Of a stretch of DNA of 64,000 bases, positions 20,461 through 30,841 are shown in pieces. The translations under genes were made by a program, and so were the position numbers. A model generated the notes under the pieces. It worked only from the letters and a program-made list of their open reading frames with translations. It did not search any database and was not told the DNA's origin. Position 1 is the first letter of the stretch, and each line of letters starts with the position of its first letter. The DNA lies in NCBI RefSeq assembly GCF_000621025.1, contig NZ_KK211206.1:47966-111965 (forward strand), written 5' to 3'. This stretch comes from Brackiella oedipodis DSM 13743 (GTDB lineage: Bacteria; Pseudomonadota; Gammaproteobacteria; Burkholderiales; Burkholderiaceae_B).

Positions 20461-21624
20461 ATGAGTATTAGTGCTTGGCTTTTACCTGCCCATATGGCAG
20501 ATATTCTGCCCGCAGAGGCAAGACGTACCGAAGAACTTCGCAGAAAAATTTTAGATCTCTTTCGAACTTCTGGCTTCGAATTAGTCTCTCCGCCTTTGTT
20601 AGAGTTTACCGAGTCTTTACTCGCGACCCAAAGCCGTGAGTTGGCCTTACGCACCACTAAAGTCATCGACCAACTCTCAGGGCGTACCATGGGAGTACGA
20701 GCCGATATGACGCCTCAGGTCACGCGTATTGATGCGCATTTGCTTAACCGTCAGGGCGTCACTCGTCTATGCTATTGTGGACCGGTTTTTCAGGCACGGC
20801 CAAGCAACGCATTGGGGGATCGTGAATTACTCCAAATTGGCGCCGAAATCTACGGTTATCCAGGCCCCGAAGCGGACTTATTAATCATAGATTTGGTCTT
20901 GCAGACCTTGGCAATTTGTGGCGTGCAAGCGCCGCGTATTGATCTCAATCACTCTGGGATTACCCGCGCTCTGATCCAACAAGATCCGCAACTGAACGCC
21001 CACGCGGCGACTATTTTCACTTTGCTCCAAGAAAAAAACACCCCAAGTCTTCGCGAGTTATGCGAACGTCTGCAAACAGTGCCTGAAGCACTGCAGCAAG
21101 CCCTCTTAGCGCTGCCAAGTTTATATGGTGATCAGAGCGTACTCGATAAGGCCCAACACATTCTGCCAGACTTACCTGCGATCCAACAGAGCCTCGCGCA
21201 GTTGCGCAGCGTCATGCAACGCTTTCCCAATGCTAGCGTGGATTTGGCTGATGTCAGTGGTTATGACTATCATACCGGGATCCGTTTTGCTGTCTATGCG
21301 AGCGCTTGGCACAATGCCATTGTGCGTGGTGGTCGCTTTGATCATGTCAGTAAGGCTTTTGGTCGGGCACGTCCAGCGACAGGGTTTAGTTTGGATCTAC
21401 GCCAGTTAGTACAGGGCTTAGCACCAGCGCCCATCGTACAGGCCATCAAGGCGCCCTGGCAGTCCCAAGATGCATCACTGAGGCAAGCCATCGCCCAGCT
21501 ACGTGCCCAAGGCCACATCGTGGTCGAAATGCTGCCTGATGCGCAACAAGATCAAGACGAATTTAAATTCACACAAGAATTAGTGCAGGTCGATGCACAG
21601 TGGCAATTGCAAGACATTGCCTAA
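20461..21624 (+). CDS. hisZ: ATP phosphoribosyltransferase regulatory subunit HisZ
   Basis: HisS-like paralogue that activates the short form of HisG at the first step of histidine synthesis. It has the class II catalytic fold (ADMTPQVTRIDAH, CYCGPVFQARPSN) but replaces the histidine-binding RGLDYY with SGYDYHTG and lacks the anticodon-binding domain, as expected for HisZ. I prefer ATG 20461 (387 residues) to the GTG at 20455. The position between hflC and purA is the usual one in Burkholderiales. It implies a short HisG elsewhere in the genome. Confidence 0.94.
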   Translation: MSISAWLLPAHMADILPAEARRTEELRRKILDLFRTSGFELVSPPLLEFTESLLATQSRELALRTTKVIDQLSGRTMGVRADMTPQVTRIDAHLLNRQGVTRLCYCGPVFQARPSNALGDRELLQIGAEIYGYPGPEADLLIIDLVLQTLAICGVQAPRIDLNHSGITRALIQQDPQLNAHAATIFTLLQEKNTPSLRELCERLQTVPEALQQALLALPSLYGDQSVLDKAQHILPDLPAIQQSLAQLRSVMQRFPNASVDLADVSGYDYHTGIRFAVYASAWHNAIVRGGRFDHVSKAFGRARPATGFSLDLRQLVQGLAPAPIVQAIKAPWQSQDASLRQAIAQLRAQGHIVVEMLPDAQQDQDEFKFTQELVQVDAQWQLQDIA

Positions 21625-22975
<1,351 letters not shown>

Positions 22976-22998
22976 AGGGGTTTTACCTAGGATAACTT

Positions 22999-23547
22999 AT
23001 GAGCACCTTGCCAAAAAGCACCGAGACTGATGAGTGGGTGAGTTGGGAGCAGTACCACCGCCTAATCGAAGAATTGACCTTACAGGTTTATCATTCTGAT
23101 TGGAAGTTTGACGTTATCGTCTGTTTGGCAAGGGGCGGCGTGCGCGTAGGCGACGTGATGTCCCGCATCTATGATGTGCCATTGGCCATCCTGGCCACCA
23201 GTAGCTATCGCGAAGCGGCCGGAACCATCCAGAGCACGTTGGATATTGCTGAATTCATCACCATTACTAAAGGCACCCTCAGTGGGCGTGTTCTATTGGT
23301 CGATGATATGGTGGATACGGGGCATACCTTCAATAAGGTGCGTGAGCATTTGCTTGCCCAATTCCCCCAAATCGAAGAACTGCGTTCAGCTGTTTTGTGG
23401 TGGAAAGGCCACTCTACTGTACAACCTGACTATTATGTCAAAAAGCTCGATACCAACCCTTGGATTCATCAGCCTTTTGAGGATTATGATACGATTCGAC
23501 CACACCAACTCGAGGCGTGGATGCGAAAAGGTATACAAAACAATTAA
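22999..23547 (+). CDS. Phosphoribosyltransferase family protein
   Basis: A 182-residue type I phosphoribosyltransferase. The PRPP-binding loop VLLVDDMVDTGHTF is intact, and the upstream FDVIVCLARGGVRVGDVM segment resembles hypoxanthine/xanthine phosphoribosyltransferases. Its place directly after purA suggests purine salvage, but the exact base cannot be told from sequence alone. Starts at ATG 22999. No clear terminator follows. Confidence 0.85.
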   Translation: MSTLPKSTETDEWVSWEQYHRLIEELTLQVYHSDWKFDVIVCLARGGVRVGDVMSRIYDVPLAILATSSYREAAGTIQSTLDIAEFITITKGTLSGRVLLVDDMVDTGHTFNKVREHLLAQFPQIEELRSAVLWWKGHSTVQPDYYVKKLDTNPWIHQPFEDYDTIRPHQLEAWMRKGIQNN

Positions 23548-24198
23548 AATATGCTATCATCCTAGATTAAATTTAATCTTAAGTAGTTGTAATTTATAGA
23601 TTAATTTATTTAGGGTAAAAGATAAAAGTGTATTGATCCTAAGTAAAGTTCAGTATTTAGTAAAATTTAATCAGTGCTGAAGCGTAGACGTGTTGATAAA
23701 GTGTTTTAGCGTTTTAGACTTTAGGTCATAGGACTATAGAGCCTTCGACTTCGATTTGGCCGCTGCTTATCGGTATCGGTGTTGATCGAATAGGCACTAT
23801 AGGCTAGAGGGATACTAAAAGGTTGCCAAAGTTAGCAAAAGCTTGTCGAAGGCTTACCAAAGAGTTAGCAAAGGCTTTTTAGTGCTGGCATAGAGTGTTA
23901 TAGAGTAGCACGTTATCAGTAACACGTTATCGTCGGATAAAGACGGTGATAAGCTGGTCGTTAGGCCACATTATGGTCTACTATATCGTCCTCAGGGGCT
24001 ATGAAGTGCTAATGATTTAATACACTAAGCACTTACGGATTTATCGTAATATCAGCTTGATTGAGTCACTGATTAAATCACTGATTAAATCACTAAAGGA
24101 ACCGCTTACTTAGTTGCTGCCACTAGGTTTATGTCAGTGGCTAGATCCTACACTTAACTTTCTAATAATTTTTTTAACTCACTAAAAGTTTATATTAC
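23548..24198. other. Long AT-rich non-coding region before rpsU
   Basis: About 650 bases with no plausible gene in either strand. It holds a 16-bp AT palindrome (23564-23579), near-repeats of GTTAGCAAA-GCTT (23832-23877), repeats of CACGTTATC (around 23909-23931), and a tandem pair of 12-mers (24069-24092) described separately. It may hold the rpsU promoter and a long leader, but no convincing -35/-10 pair was found. Confidence 0.6.
24069..24092 (+). repeat. Tandem 12-bp repeat with palindromic core, upstream of rpsU
   Basis: CTGATTAAATCA occurs twice head to tail (24069-24080, 24081-24092), with a partial third copy to the left. Each contains TGATT-A-AATCA, a dyad, so this could be a paired protein-binding site. 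The location about 110 bases before rpsU fits an operator, but no regulator is identified. Confidence 0.6.
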
Positions 24199-24411
24199 AT
24201 GCCATACATTCGCGTCAAAGAAAATGAGCCGTTCGAAGTTGCTTTACGTCGCTTCAAACGCACTATCGAAAAAACTGGTCTTCTTACTGAATTACGTGCT
24301 CGTGAATACTACGAGAAACCTACTGCAGAGCGCAAACGCAAACACGCTGCAGCGGTTAAACGTCACTACAAACGTATCCGTAGTCAACAATTACCACCGC
24401 GCCTATACTAA
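24199..24411 (+). CDS. rpsU: Small ribosomal subunit protein bS21
   Basis: A 70-residue basic protein of the 30S subunit that helps the 16S rRNA 3' end engage mRNA Shine-Dalgarno sequences. The sequence starts [20 protein letters not shown] and ends in the usual Arg/Lys-rich helix and PPRLY. No Shine-Dalgarno sequence precedes the ATG; the 20 bases upstream are A/T-rich (TTTATATTAC), which is notable for this protein. First gene of the rpsU-dnaG-rpoD group. Confidence 0.97.
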   Translation: MPYIRVKENEPFEVALRRFKRTIEKTGLLTELRAREYYEKPTAERKRKHAAAVKRHYKRIRSQQLPPRLY

Positions 24412-24931
24412 TTCTTAGCGATTGTTCATTCAGCAAAGGTCTTGGTGACGAGAGGGTTTGCTAAGATAGGATGGGCGTAGACAATGAGTTCGCGTCCATC
24501 CATAGTTAATCCTTTTATAAAAAGTTGATATTCTTTTTAATAACTGCCCACCAAGACTGAGCGCCTAGTGATAGCGCCTAACTTAGTTTTCATGGCATTT
24601 CTAGGTGAGTGTGATGCTAAACTGTCATTCAATCGCAAAGCAGTACACGCTTAAAATACGCGTTTAGCCTAGCTATCAGCAATGTTTTAATAAGCGATGA
24701 CATATATAAGGCTCGCACAAGTCAGTATCTAGATCAATGCATCACTCAGGATGCTAGGACTTAGCCAGCTAACTGCTGACTTATTTTAAGCCGACTGAAT
24801 ACTCGCGCAGATTCCTTATTTTCAGGCATAATAAATTCTAATTTCTTGTAAATTGGGATTTATTATGCCCTTTGCTGTTTGTACTGACCCGACAGCATTT
24901 TGTTCCCATCCAATTGTTTAAGAGCGCCCGC
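24412..24931. other. Non-coding region between rpsU and dnaG
   Basis: About 520 bases without a domain-bearing gene. Many Burkholderiales have a GatB/YqeY-domain gene here; none is visible. The region holds a nested set of inverted repeats (24439-24557) that may form a structured RNA, and an 18-codon reading frame (24865-24921) ending just before dnaG. Confidence 0.6.
24439..24557 (+). ncRNA. Possible structured RNA element between rpsU and dnaG
   Basis: A perfect 9-bp inverted repeat, GTCTTGGTG (24439-24447) and CACCAAGAC (24549-24557), encloses an inner hairpin GGATGG-GCG/CGC-(bulge)-CCATCC (24469-24501) and an A/T hairpin near 24511-24540. No T run follows, so it is not a simple terminator. 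It could be a processing or attenuation structure. This is inferred from pairing by eye only. Confidence 0.3.
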
Positions 24932-26890
24932 GTGATCCCAGAAGACTTTATTCAACAATTGCTAGAACGCGTCGATATTACCGATGTTGTCGGGCAATAT
25001 GTGCAATTAAAGAAGGGCGGTAGTAATCTTTTGGGCTTATGTCCTTTTCATCAAGAAAAAACACCGTCTTTTACCGTCAGTCCTAGTAAGCAGTTCTATC
25101 ATTGTTTTGGTTGTGGCGCTCACGGCACAGCGATTAAATTTTTGATGGAGCATACTGGCCAAAGCTTCCCTGAAGCCGTCAAAAGCTTAGCGCAATCTGT
25201 GGGCATGGAAGTGCCCCAAAAAGAATATAGTCCCTCCCAAAAAGCGAAGTTCAAACAGCAAAAAACCGAAAAAGAATTACTCACCGATGCGCTGAATCGA
25301 GCCGAACAGCATTACTATGATTTACTCAAGCGCAAAACCTTAGGCATAGAGGCGCATGCCGAAAAGCGTCTCAATGAAGCGGCGCTTTATCTCAAAGGCC
25401 GGGGGATTAGCGGGCAAACAGCCAAAAAATTTCGGCTTGGTTGGTCTGGCCATGATCGCCAAAGTCTGGCCACAGTGTTCGCCGATTATCAAAGCAATGA
25501 GCATTTAATCACCAGTGGTTTGGTCATAGAAAACCAGCAAGGTTTACGCTATGACCGTTTTCGTAGTCGCGTCATGTTTCCGATCCGCAATGCGCGAGGT
25601 CATATGATTGGTTTCGGTGGCCGTGTCTTGGGTAAGGGCCAACCTAAGTACTTGAACTCGCCCGAAACCCCGTTATTTAATAAGTCCAAAGAGCTTTACG
25701 GTTTATGGGAAAACCGCCAAAGTATCCGCAAAGCGGGGCAGGTGTTGGTGGTTGAAGGCTATATGGATGTGGTCAGCTTGGCCAATGCCGGCCTAGACTA
25801 TGCGGTGGCGACCTTAGGTACTGCTACGAGCGGTGCGCACATTCAGCAACTGATCAAAGTCAGTGACAGAATTGTTTTTAGTTTTGATGGTGACGCCGCC
25901 GGTCAAAAAGCCGCTTGGCGTGCTTTGCAATCATGCTTGCCGTTGCTCCAAGATGACCTCTCTATACGGTTTTTGTTCTTACCTGCAGAACATGATCCGG
26001 ATAGCTATGTACAAGCATACGGTAAGGCGCAGTTTGAGGATTTACTCAAAAATGCCCAAACCCTATCGAGCTATTTGTTCGCGCAACTACAACAACGCTA
26101 TGACTTGCAACAAGCAGAAGGTAGAGCCGCCTGCTTACATGCGTTTTATGACTTGTGGCAACAGTTGCCAGCGATTAATCTGACACTCCAAATTCAAAAC
26201 GAATTGGCGCGGCTTTTGCAGCTGACACACGATGAAATGCAACAAGCCTTATGGCAACGACAACAGCAACAAGAGCAGCGTCAAGCCCATTATCCAGGTT
26301 TGGCGACCTCGGGCAGCGCCACTGCCACTCACTCACACCAAGCGGCGCCAGCCAATAGTCCAGACGATGATGATCCTTTTGCCGCACTCTCTAGCGGACA
26401 TTCGGGCTCATCATCACCGCCGCCTGCGTCACGACCTTCACGCTATCGGTCGCATACGCCTTCGACACCATCGCGCAGTCGTACCACACCGTTGTCTAAG
26501 CGCCTCCTGACATTGCTCCTCATGCATCCCGACTTATTCGAGCAAATTAATGAAAGGCAGTTAGAGGTGCTCAGTCGGCATCCCCATTTAGGTTTAGTTG
26601 TGGAATTTGTCGCCTTTGTGCAAAGTCAGGCGGGCAGAAATTTAGCCATCTGGATGCAGCAATTGAGCCCACAAGATCGGCTCTATCAAGTGCTTTTAGG
26701 TTTACAAACAGAGGCGAGCCAGTTAGAACCTTTGCCTCAACCGTTGCAAGAATGGCAAGATGCGTTGCGTAAGATCGAATTGGAAAATCTACTCTCTGAG
26801 CAGCAAGACTTAGTGGATAAGGGCTTACAGACCGATAGCGCCCGTAAACGTTACCAAACCTTAAATGCACGTATACGTATCTTAAAGTAG
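24932..26890 (+). CDS. dnaG: DNA primase
   Basis: Makes RNA primers at the replication fork. I use the GTG at 24932, giving MIPEDFIQQLLERVD, the standard DnaG N-terminus; an upstream TTG at 24872 adds 20 unrelated residues. The zinc ligands are Cys37, His40, Cys58 and Cys61. The TOPRIM core has VVEGYMDVVSLANAGL and FSFDGDAAG. A low-complexity linker of about 75 residues (near 470-545, His/Ser/Pro/Arg-rich) separates it from the C-terminal DnaB-binding domain. The protein is 652 residues. Confidence 0.96.
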   Translation: MIPEDFIQQLLERVDITDVVGQYVQLKKGGSNLLGLCPFHQEKTPSFTVSPSKQFYHCFGCGAHGTAIKFLMEHTGQSFPEAVKSLAQSVGMEVPQKEYSPSQKAKFKQQKTEKELLTDALNRAEQHYYDLLKRKTLGIEAHAEKRLNEAALYLKGRGISGQTAKKFRLGWSGHDRQSLATVFADYQSNEHLITSGLVIENQQGLRYDRFRSRVMFPIRNARGHMIGFGGRVLGKGQPKYLNSPETPLFNKSKELYGLWENRQSIRKAGQVLVVEGYMDVVSLANAGLDYAVATLGTATSGAHIQQLIKVSDRIVFSFDGDAAGQKAAWRALQSCLPLLQDDLSIRFLFLPAEHDPDSYVQAYGKAQFEDLLKNAQTLSSYLFAQLQQRYDLQQAEGRAACLHAFYDLWQQLPAINLTLQIQNELARLLQLTHDEMQQALWQRQQQQEQRQAHYPGLATSGSATATHSHQAAPANSPDDDDPFAALSSGHSGSSSPPPASRPSRYRSHTPSTPSRSRTTPLSKRLLTLLLMHPDLFEQINERQLEVLSRHPHLGLVVEFVAFVQSQAGRNLAIWMQQLSPQDRLYQVLLGLQTEASQLEPLPQPLQEWQDALRKIELENLLSEQQDLVDKGLQTDSARKRYQTLNARIRILK

Positions 26891-27658
26891 GTATAAATCG
26901 GATACATGTTATAATATTAGGTTACCTATGACTGCTAATGCTGCAAATAGAGCACCTGCAAATAGGACAATTTCAAACGATAGGACATCGCTCTGCAAGC
27001 GCTAAACTCTTATCCCTCTTATACAGCGAGAGCCCTTATAAGCTAAGCGAGGACATCGGTCTAAGGCCGCCAAAAGTAGCCTCAGGTTGCCAAAAGCAGT
27101 TCAAAGCCACCTCAAGCAGCACAAAAAGGCTGGTATGTTGCTTCTTATCTGGCTCTTTGGGGTGGCAGATGTGGTGGATAAAGGTAGCGCTGGCAAGCAA
27201 ATGGTGAGTTAAGCCTTACGCGTCTCTCCATGTTAAGCCCTCAGTGTCGCTAGCAAAGATATGGCTTGCTAGGCGGCATGTTTTAAGGACGATGCTTGGG
27301 ATTGTTTGCGAGCGATCGTAATATGGTGGGTACCTTTTTAGGTAAAAGAAGACTGTGTATGTAGGGGAAGGGCTTGGCTTTGATGGCATCAAATGTCAGC
27401 TAAGTTTAAACACTTTGCAGCGAGTTTTAAATACGTTCACTCTGAATGCCTTGGCGTCTCGTGAGCATAGACAATGGTTTTTAGGCGTTTTGTAATTAGC
27501 GCATATAAGGTAACGATAAATCGCCTTTTGGGGCTTAATTTACTTGAAATTTATTCATTAATCCCTATGTAATGTGATAACTTCTTAGTTTTTAGAAGCG
27601 ACACCGTTTATCGGTATTTTCTTAATTTAATTATTCTTGGTTTAAGGTGACAATTTCA
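26891..27658. other. Long non-coding region between dnaG and rpoD
   Basis: About 770 bases. An 89-codon plus-strand frame (26938-27207) has no recognisable domain or ribosome-binding site and is Ser/Lys/Leu-biased, so I do not call it a gene. A TATAAT lies at 26910-26915 without a good -35. Near-repeats of GCCAAAAG occur at 27069-27096. The region probably carries the rpoD promoter and a long leader. Confidence 0.55.
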
Positions 27659-30064
27659 ATGTCTAACAGCAAATCTCAATCTACGACACCAGCAAAAACT
27701 CCAAAAAAAACCACGGCTGCTCAAGCGGATACGACACAAGCCCAGAATACTACGGTCAATCCTAGCGCTACCCCAAAAGCGCCTGCTACTCGTCGCAAAA
27801 CGAACAAAAGCAGTACACGCAAAACGTCAAGCACGGCGACCACTCAAACTAAAGAAAATCCGAGCTCAGAGGAAGCGCTTGCACTAAGTGCAGAGAGTGC
27901 CGCAGAGTCCTCTACGACGGCGCAAAAAGCCCCAGCCAGGAAACGCGCGGCCAAGAAAGCGAGCGCCAAAAAAGCCGCTAGCAAAAGCACCGCTAAACGT
28001 GCCCCAAAGTCCAAAAGCACCGCTAAAAAAGCCAGTGCCAATAAAGCGCAATTGCAAGATGACGATGATGATCAATTAGATAATGATCATGATTTTGACG
28101 ATTATGATGATAACGACGACGATTACGATGAGGATCAAGACGCCGCGTTCATCGAAAAAGAAGAAAGCAAAATCTCTAATAGTAAGCAATCTCGCAAAAA
28201 AAGCGGCTCAAAATCCAAAACAGTCAAAGAAAGCGGTAGTCGTAAAACCATTAATCTCGAAGAGCGTCGTAAACGCTTACGTGAATTAATCCAATTGGCC
28301 AAAGATCGTGGCTATATCACGTTTGCTGACGTCAATGACTCCTTGCCAGAAGATTTGGTCGATTCCGATGCGATGGATAGCATTATTGCGACCTTCCACG
28401 AAATGGGCCTCACCGTTTACGATCAAGCACCGAGTGCCGAAGATTTACTTCTCAATGATCCAAATCCTGTCAACGATGACGATGTTGACGACGATGCCGA
28501 AGCGGCTCTGACGACAGTCGACTCTGATTTTGGTCGTACGACCGATCCTGTTCGCATGTATATGCGTGAAATGGGTTCAGTGAATTTGCTAAGCAAAGAA
28601 GGCGAGATCGAAATTGCTAAACGTATTGAGGGTGGCCTCAAACACATGCTAATGGCGATCGCGACCTTCCCTCGTACCATTCGAGAAATCCTCGATCACA
28701 TCGAAAAAGTCAAAAACAAACAAGCGCAAATTGAGGATATTGTTGACGGTTTACTCGATGAAAATGGCGAAGAATATGCGGGTTCAGGAGCTTCTGAAGA
28801 CGGTGAAGATGCACCTGCCGGCGGTATGAGTAGCAAGCAACTCGAGACCCTACGCGTGGAGTCCTTTGACAAATTTGCACGCATCGAGAAATCCTTCAAC
28901 AAAATGCTTGACGAGCACAAAGCAGGGCATTACAAATCTGCGGCTTACAATAAGCACCAACAAGCGATTCTCAACGAATTAATGGGCGTGCGTTTGACCT
29001 CTAAAATGGTGGAACGCCTCAGTAATATCTTGCGCGAAAAAGTGGCCGAAGTTCGTGCGCTTGAGCGCAGCGTGTTAGATGCCTGCGTTGAACGCGTCGG
29101 TATGCCACGCGCCGACTTTATTGCGTCTTTCAAGAACAATGAAACGAATTTAGAGTGGATCCATCAAGAAATCGCAAAAAATCCGCCGTATGTAGAGAGC
29201 TTGTTGCGTGCAGTACCAGACGTACAGGAATTACAACAACAAATTCATGCTATTGAAGAAGAGGTCTTGCTTCCGATTAGCGACCTTAAAGACATTAACA
29301 AACGCATGATTAATGGTGAAACCACTGCCAAGAAAGCCAAACAAGAAATGATTGAGGCTAACTTGCGCTTAGTGATTTCTATTGCCAAAAAATACACCAA
29401 TCGTGGTTTGCAGTTCTTGGATCTGATCCAAGAGGGTAATATTGGTCTCATGAAAGCCGTTGATAAATTCGAATATCGCCGTGGTTATAAATTCTCTACC
29501 TATGCCACCTGGTGGATTCGTCAGGCCATTACCCGTTCCATTGCTGACCAGGCACGCACGATTCGTATTCCAGTGCATATGATCGAGACCATCAATAAGA
29601 TGAATCGTATCAATCGCCAAATTCTCCAAGAAACTGGCCTAGAGCCTGATCCAGCCACGTTAGCCCAAAAAATGGACATGCCTGAGGATAAGGTTCGCAA
29701 AATCCTCAAAATCGCCAAAGAACCGATTTCTATGGAAACTCCTATCGGTGACGACGATGATTCACATTTAGGTGATTTTATCGAGGACGTGCAAACGACT
29801 GCACCAGTAGAGAGCGCTCTACAAGGCTCTATGCGCGATGCCTTCCGTGAGGTCTTGGATTCACTTACACCAAGAGAAGCTAAAGTGCTCCGCATGCGTT
29901 TTGGGATTGGCATTAGTACCGATCAAACGCTCGAGGAAGTGGGTAAACAATTTGACGTGACCCGTGAACGTATTCGTCAAATAGAAGCCAAGGCTTTACG
30001 TAAATTGCGTCATCCAAGTCGTGCAGACAAACTCAAAAGCTTTTTAGGTGGTAATAACGACTAG
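27659..30064 (+). CDS. rpoD: RNA polymerase primary sigma factor RpoD (sigma-70)
   Basis: Main housekeeping sigma factor, 801 residues. The ATG at 27659 has AAGGTGA at proper distance; the GTG at 27647 overlaps that site. The first about 130 residues are Ala/Lys/Ser/Thr-rich, followed by an Asp-rich stretch (about 133-165). Region 1.1 begins near residue 195. Region 1.2 has [11 protein letters not shown]; region 2 includes [20 protein letters not shown] and [13 protein letters not shown]; region 4.2 has [19 protein letters not shown]. It recognises -35/-10 promoters. Basic N-terminal extensions are common in Burkholderiales RpoD. Confidence 0.98.
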   Translation: MSNSKSQSTTPAKTPKKTTAAQADTTQAQNTTVNPSATPKAPATRRKTNKSSTRKTSSTATTQTKENPSSEEALALSAESAAESSTTAQKAPARKRAAKKASAKKAASKSTAKRAPKSKSTAKKASANKAQLQDDDDDQLDNDHDFDDYDDNDDDYDEDQDAAFIEKEESKISNSKQSRKKSGSKSKTVKESGSRKTINLEERRKRLRELIQLAKDRGYITFADVNDSLPEDLVDSDAMDSIIATFHEMGLTVYDQAPSAEDLLLNDPNPVNDDDVDDDAEAALTTVDSDFGRTTDPVRMYMREMGSVNLLSKEGEIEIAKRIEGGLKHMLMAIATFPRTIREILDHIEKVKNKQAQIEDIVDGLLDENGEEYAGSGASEDGEDAPAGGMSSKQLETLRVESFDKFARIEKSFNKMLDEHKAGHYKSAAYNKHQQAILNELMGVRLTSKMVERLSNILREKVAEVRALERSVLDACVERVGMPRADFIASFKNNETNLEWIHQEIAKNPPYVESLLRAVPDVQELQQQIHAIEEEVLLPISDLKDINKRMINGETTAKKAKQEMIEANLRLVISIAKKYTNRGLQFLDLIQEGNIGLMKAVDKFEYRRGYKFSTYATWWIRQAITRSIADQARTIRIPVHMIETINKMNRINRQILQETGLEPDPATLAQKMDMPEDKVRKILKIAKEPISMETPIGDDDDSHLGDFIEDVQTTAPVESALQGSMRDAFREVLDSLTPREAKVLRMRFGIGISTDQTLEEVGKQFDVTRERIRQIEAKALRKLRHPSRADKLKSFLGGNND

Positions 30065-30085
30065 TATTTAATGGAAGGAATCCCT

Positions 30086-30793
30086 ATGACGACTTATACG
30101 TTCGAACCAGCACCGCGCGCCGCCATCCCTGTTGAAGGCAGCGAGCAAGTTTTTCCAGTACGTCGTATTTATTGCGTGGGCAAAAACTACGCCAATCATG
30201 TCAAGGAAATGGGCGGTGATCCGAGTCGTCAGCCCCCTGTGTTTTTCACTAAGGCCAGTGATGCTCAGTCCTTACTCGTCGTCGATCCGCAACAAACTGT
30301 GGAATTGCCGTATCCACCACAAACCACTAATTTGCACTATGAGGGTGAATTAGTGGTGGCCTTGGCCAAAGGTGGTCGTCACATTGCAGTGGAACACGCG
30401 GCGCAACATATTTTTGGTTATGCTGTAGGTTTGGATATGACCCGTCGCGATTTACAGCAACAAATGCGCGAAGCGGGTTTGCCTTGGGATATTGCCAAAG
30501 CCTTTGATTATGCCGCGCCCATCGGTCACATCAAGCCCATCCAAGCCACGGGTGAATTGACCGAGGGCCATTTACAGTTATCTGTAAACGATACTGTCAA
30601 ACAAAATGGCCAATTCAGCGATATGATCTGGTCTGTCAACGAAACCATTGCTAAACTTTCAGAACTCTTCGAATTGCAGGCGGGCGATATCATCTACACA
30701 GGAACGCCAGAAGGCGTGGGCCCAGTACAAAAAGGTGATGTCATCCACGTGACTGTCGATGATTTACCCAGCATTAACGTCAAACTCGTGTAA
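30086..30793 (+). CDS. Fumarylacetoacetate hydrolase family protein
   Basis: A metal-dependent hydrolase/isomerase/decarboxylase of the FAH superfamily, 235 residues from ATG 30086, which AAGGA precedes at normal spacing (the ATG at 30071 does not fit). Motifs include the metal-binding YEGELVVAL, GLDMTRRDLQ and TGTPEGVGPVQKGD. Substrates in this family range from fumarylpyruvate and acylpyruvates to 2-hydroxyhepta-2,4-dienedioate, so the reaction is not assigned. It starts 21 bases after rpoD with no terminator, so read-through from rpoD is possible. Confidence 0.88.
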   Translation: MTTYTFEPAPRAAIPVEGSEQVFPVRRIYCVGKNYANHVKEMGGDPSRQPPVFFTKASDAQSLLVVDPQQTVELPYPPQTTNLHYEGELVVALAKGGRHIAVEHAAQHIFGYAVGLDMTRRDLQQQMREAGLPWDIAKAFDYAAPIGHIKPIQATGELTEGHLQLSVNDTVKQNGQFSDMIWSVNETIAKLSELFELQAGDIIYTGTPEGVGPVQKGDVIHVTVDDLPSINVKLV

Positions 30794-30810
30794 TTTCAAT
30801 CTTTTAACTG

Positions 30811-30838
30811 AAGCTGGACCGCAATGTTCAGCTTTTTT
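30811..30838 (+). terminator. Likely terminator after the FAH-family gene
   Basis: AAGCTG (30811-30816) pairs with CAGCTT (30829-30834) around a 12-base loop, followed by T. The stem is short. It overlaps the first possible start codon of the following ABC gene, which favours the later ATG at 30842. Confidence 0.5.
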
Positions 30839-30841
30839 ATT

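Noticed and set aside
23564..23579. A/T palindrome as terminator of the phosphoribosyltransferase gene
   Set aside because: The stem is only A/T apart from the ends and no T run follows; too weak to call.
26938..27207. 89-codon plus-strand frame between dnaG and rpoD
   Set aside because: Biased composition, no ribosome-binding site and no domain; treated as non-coding.
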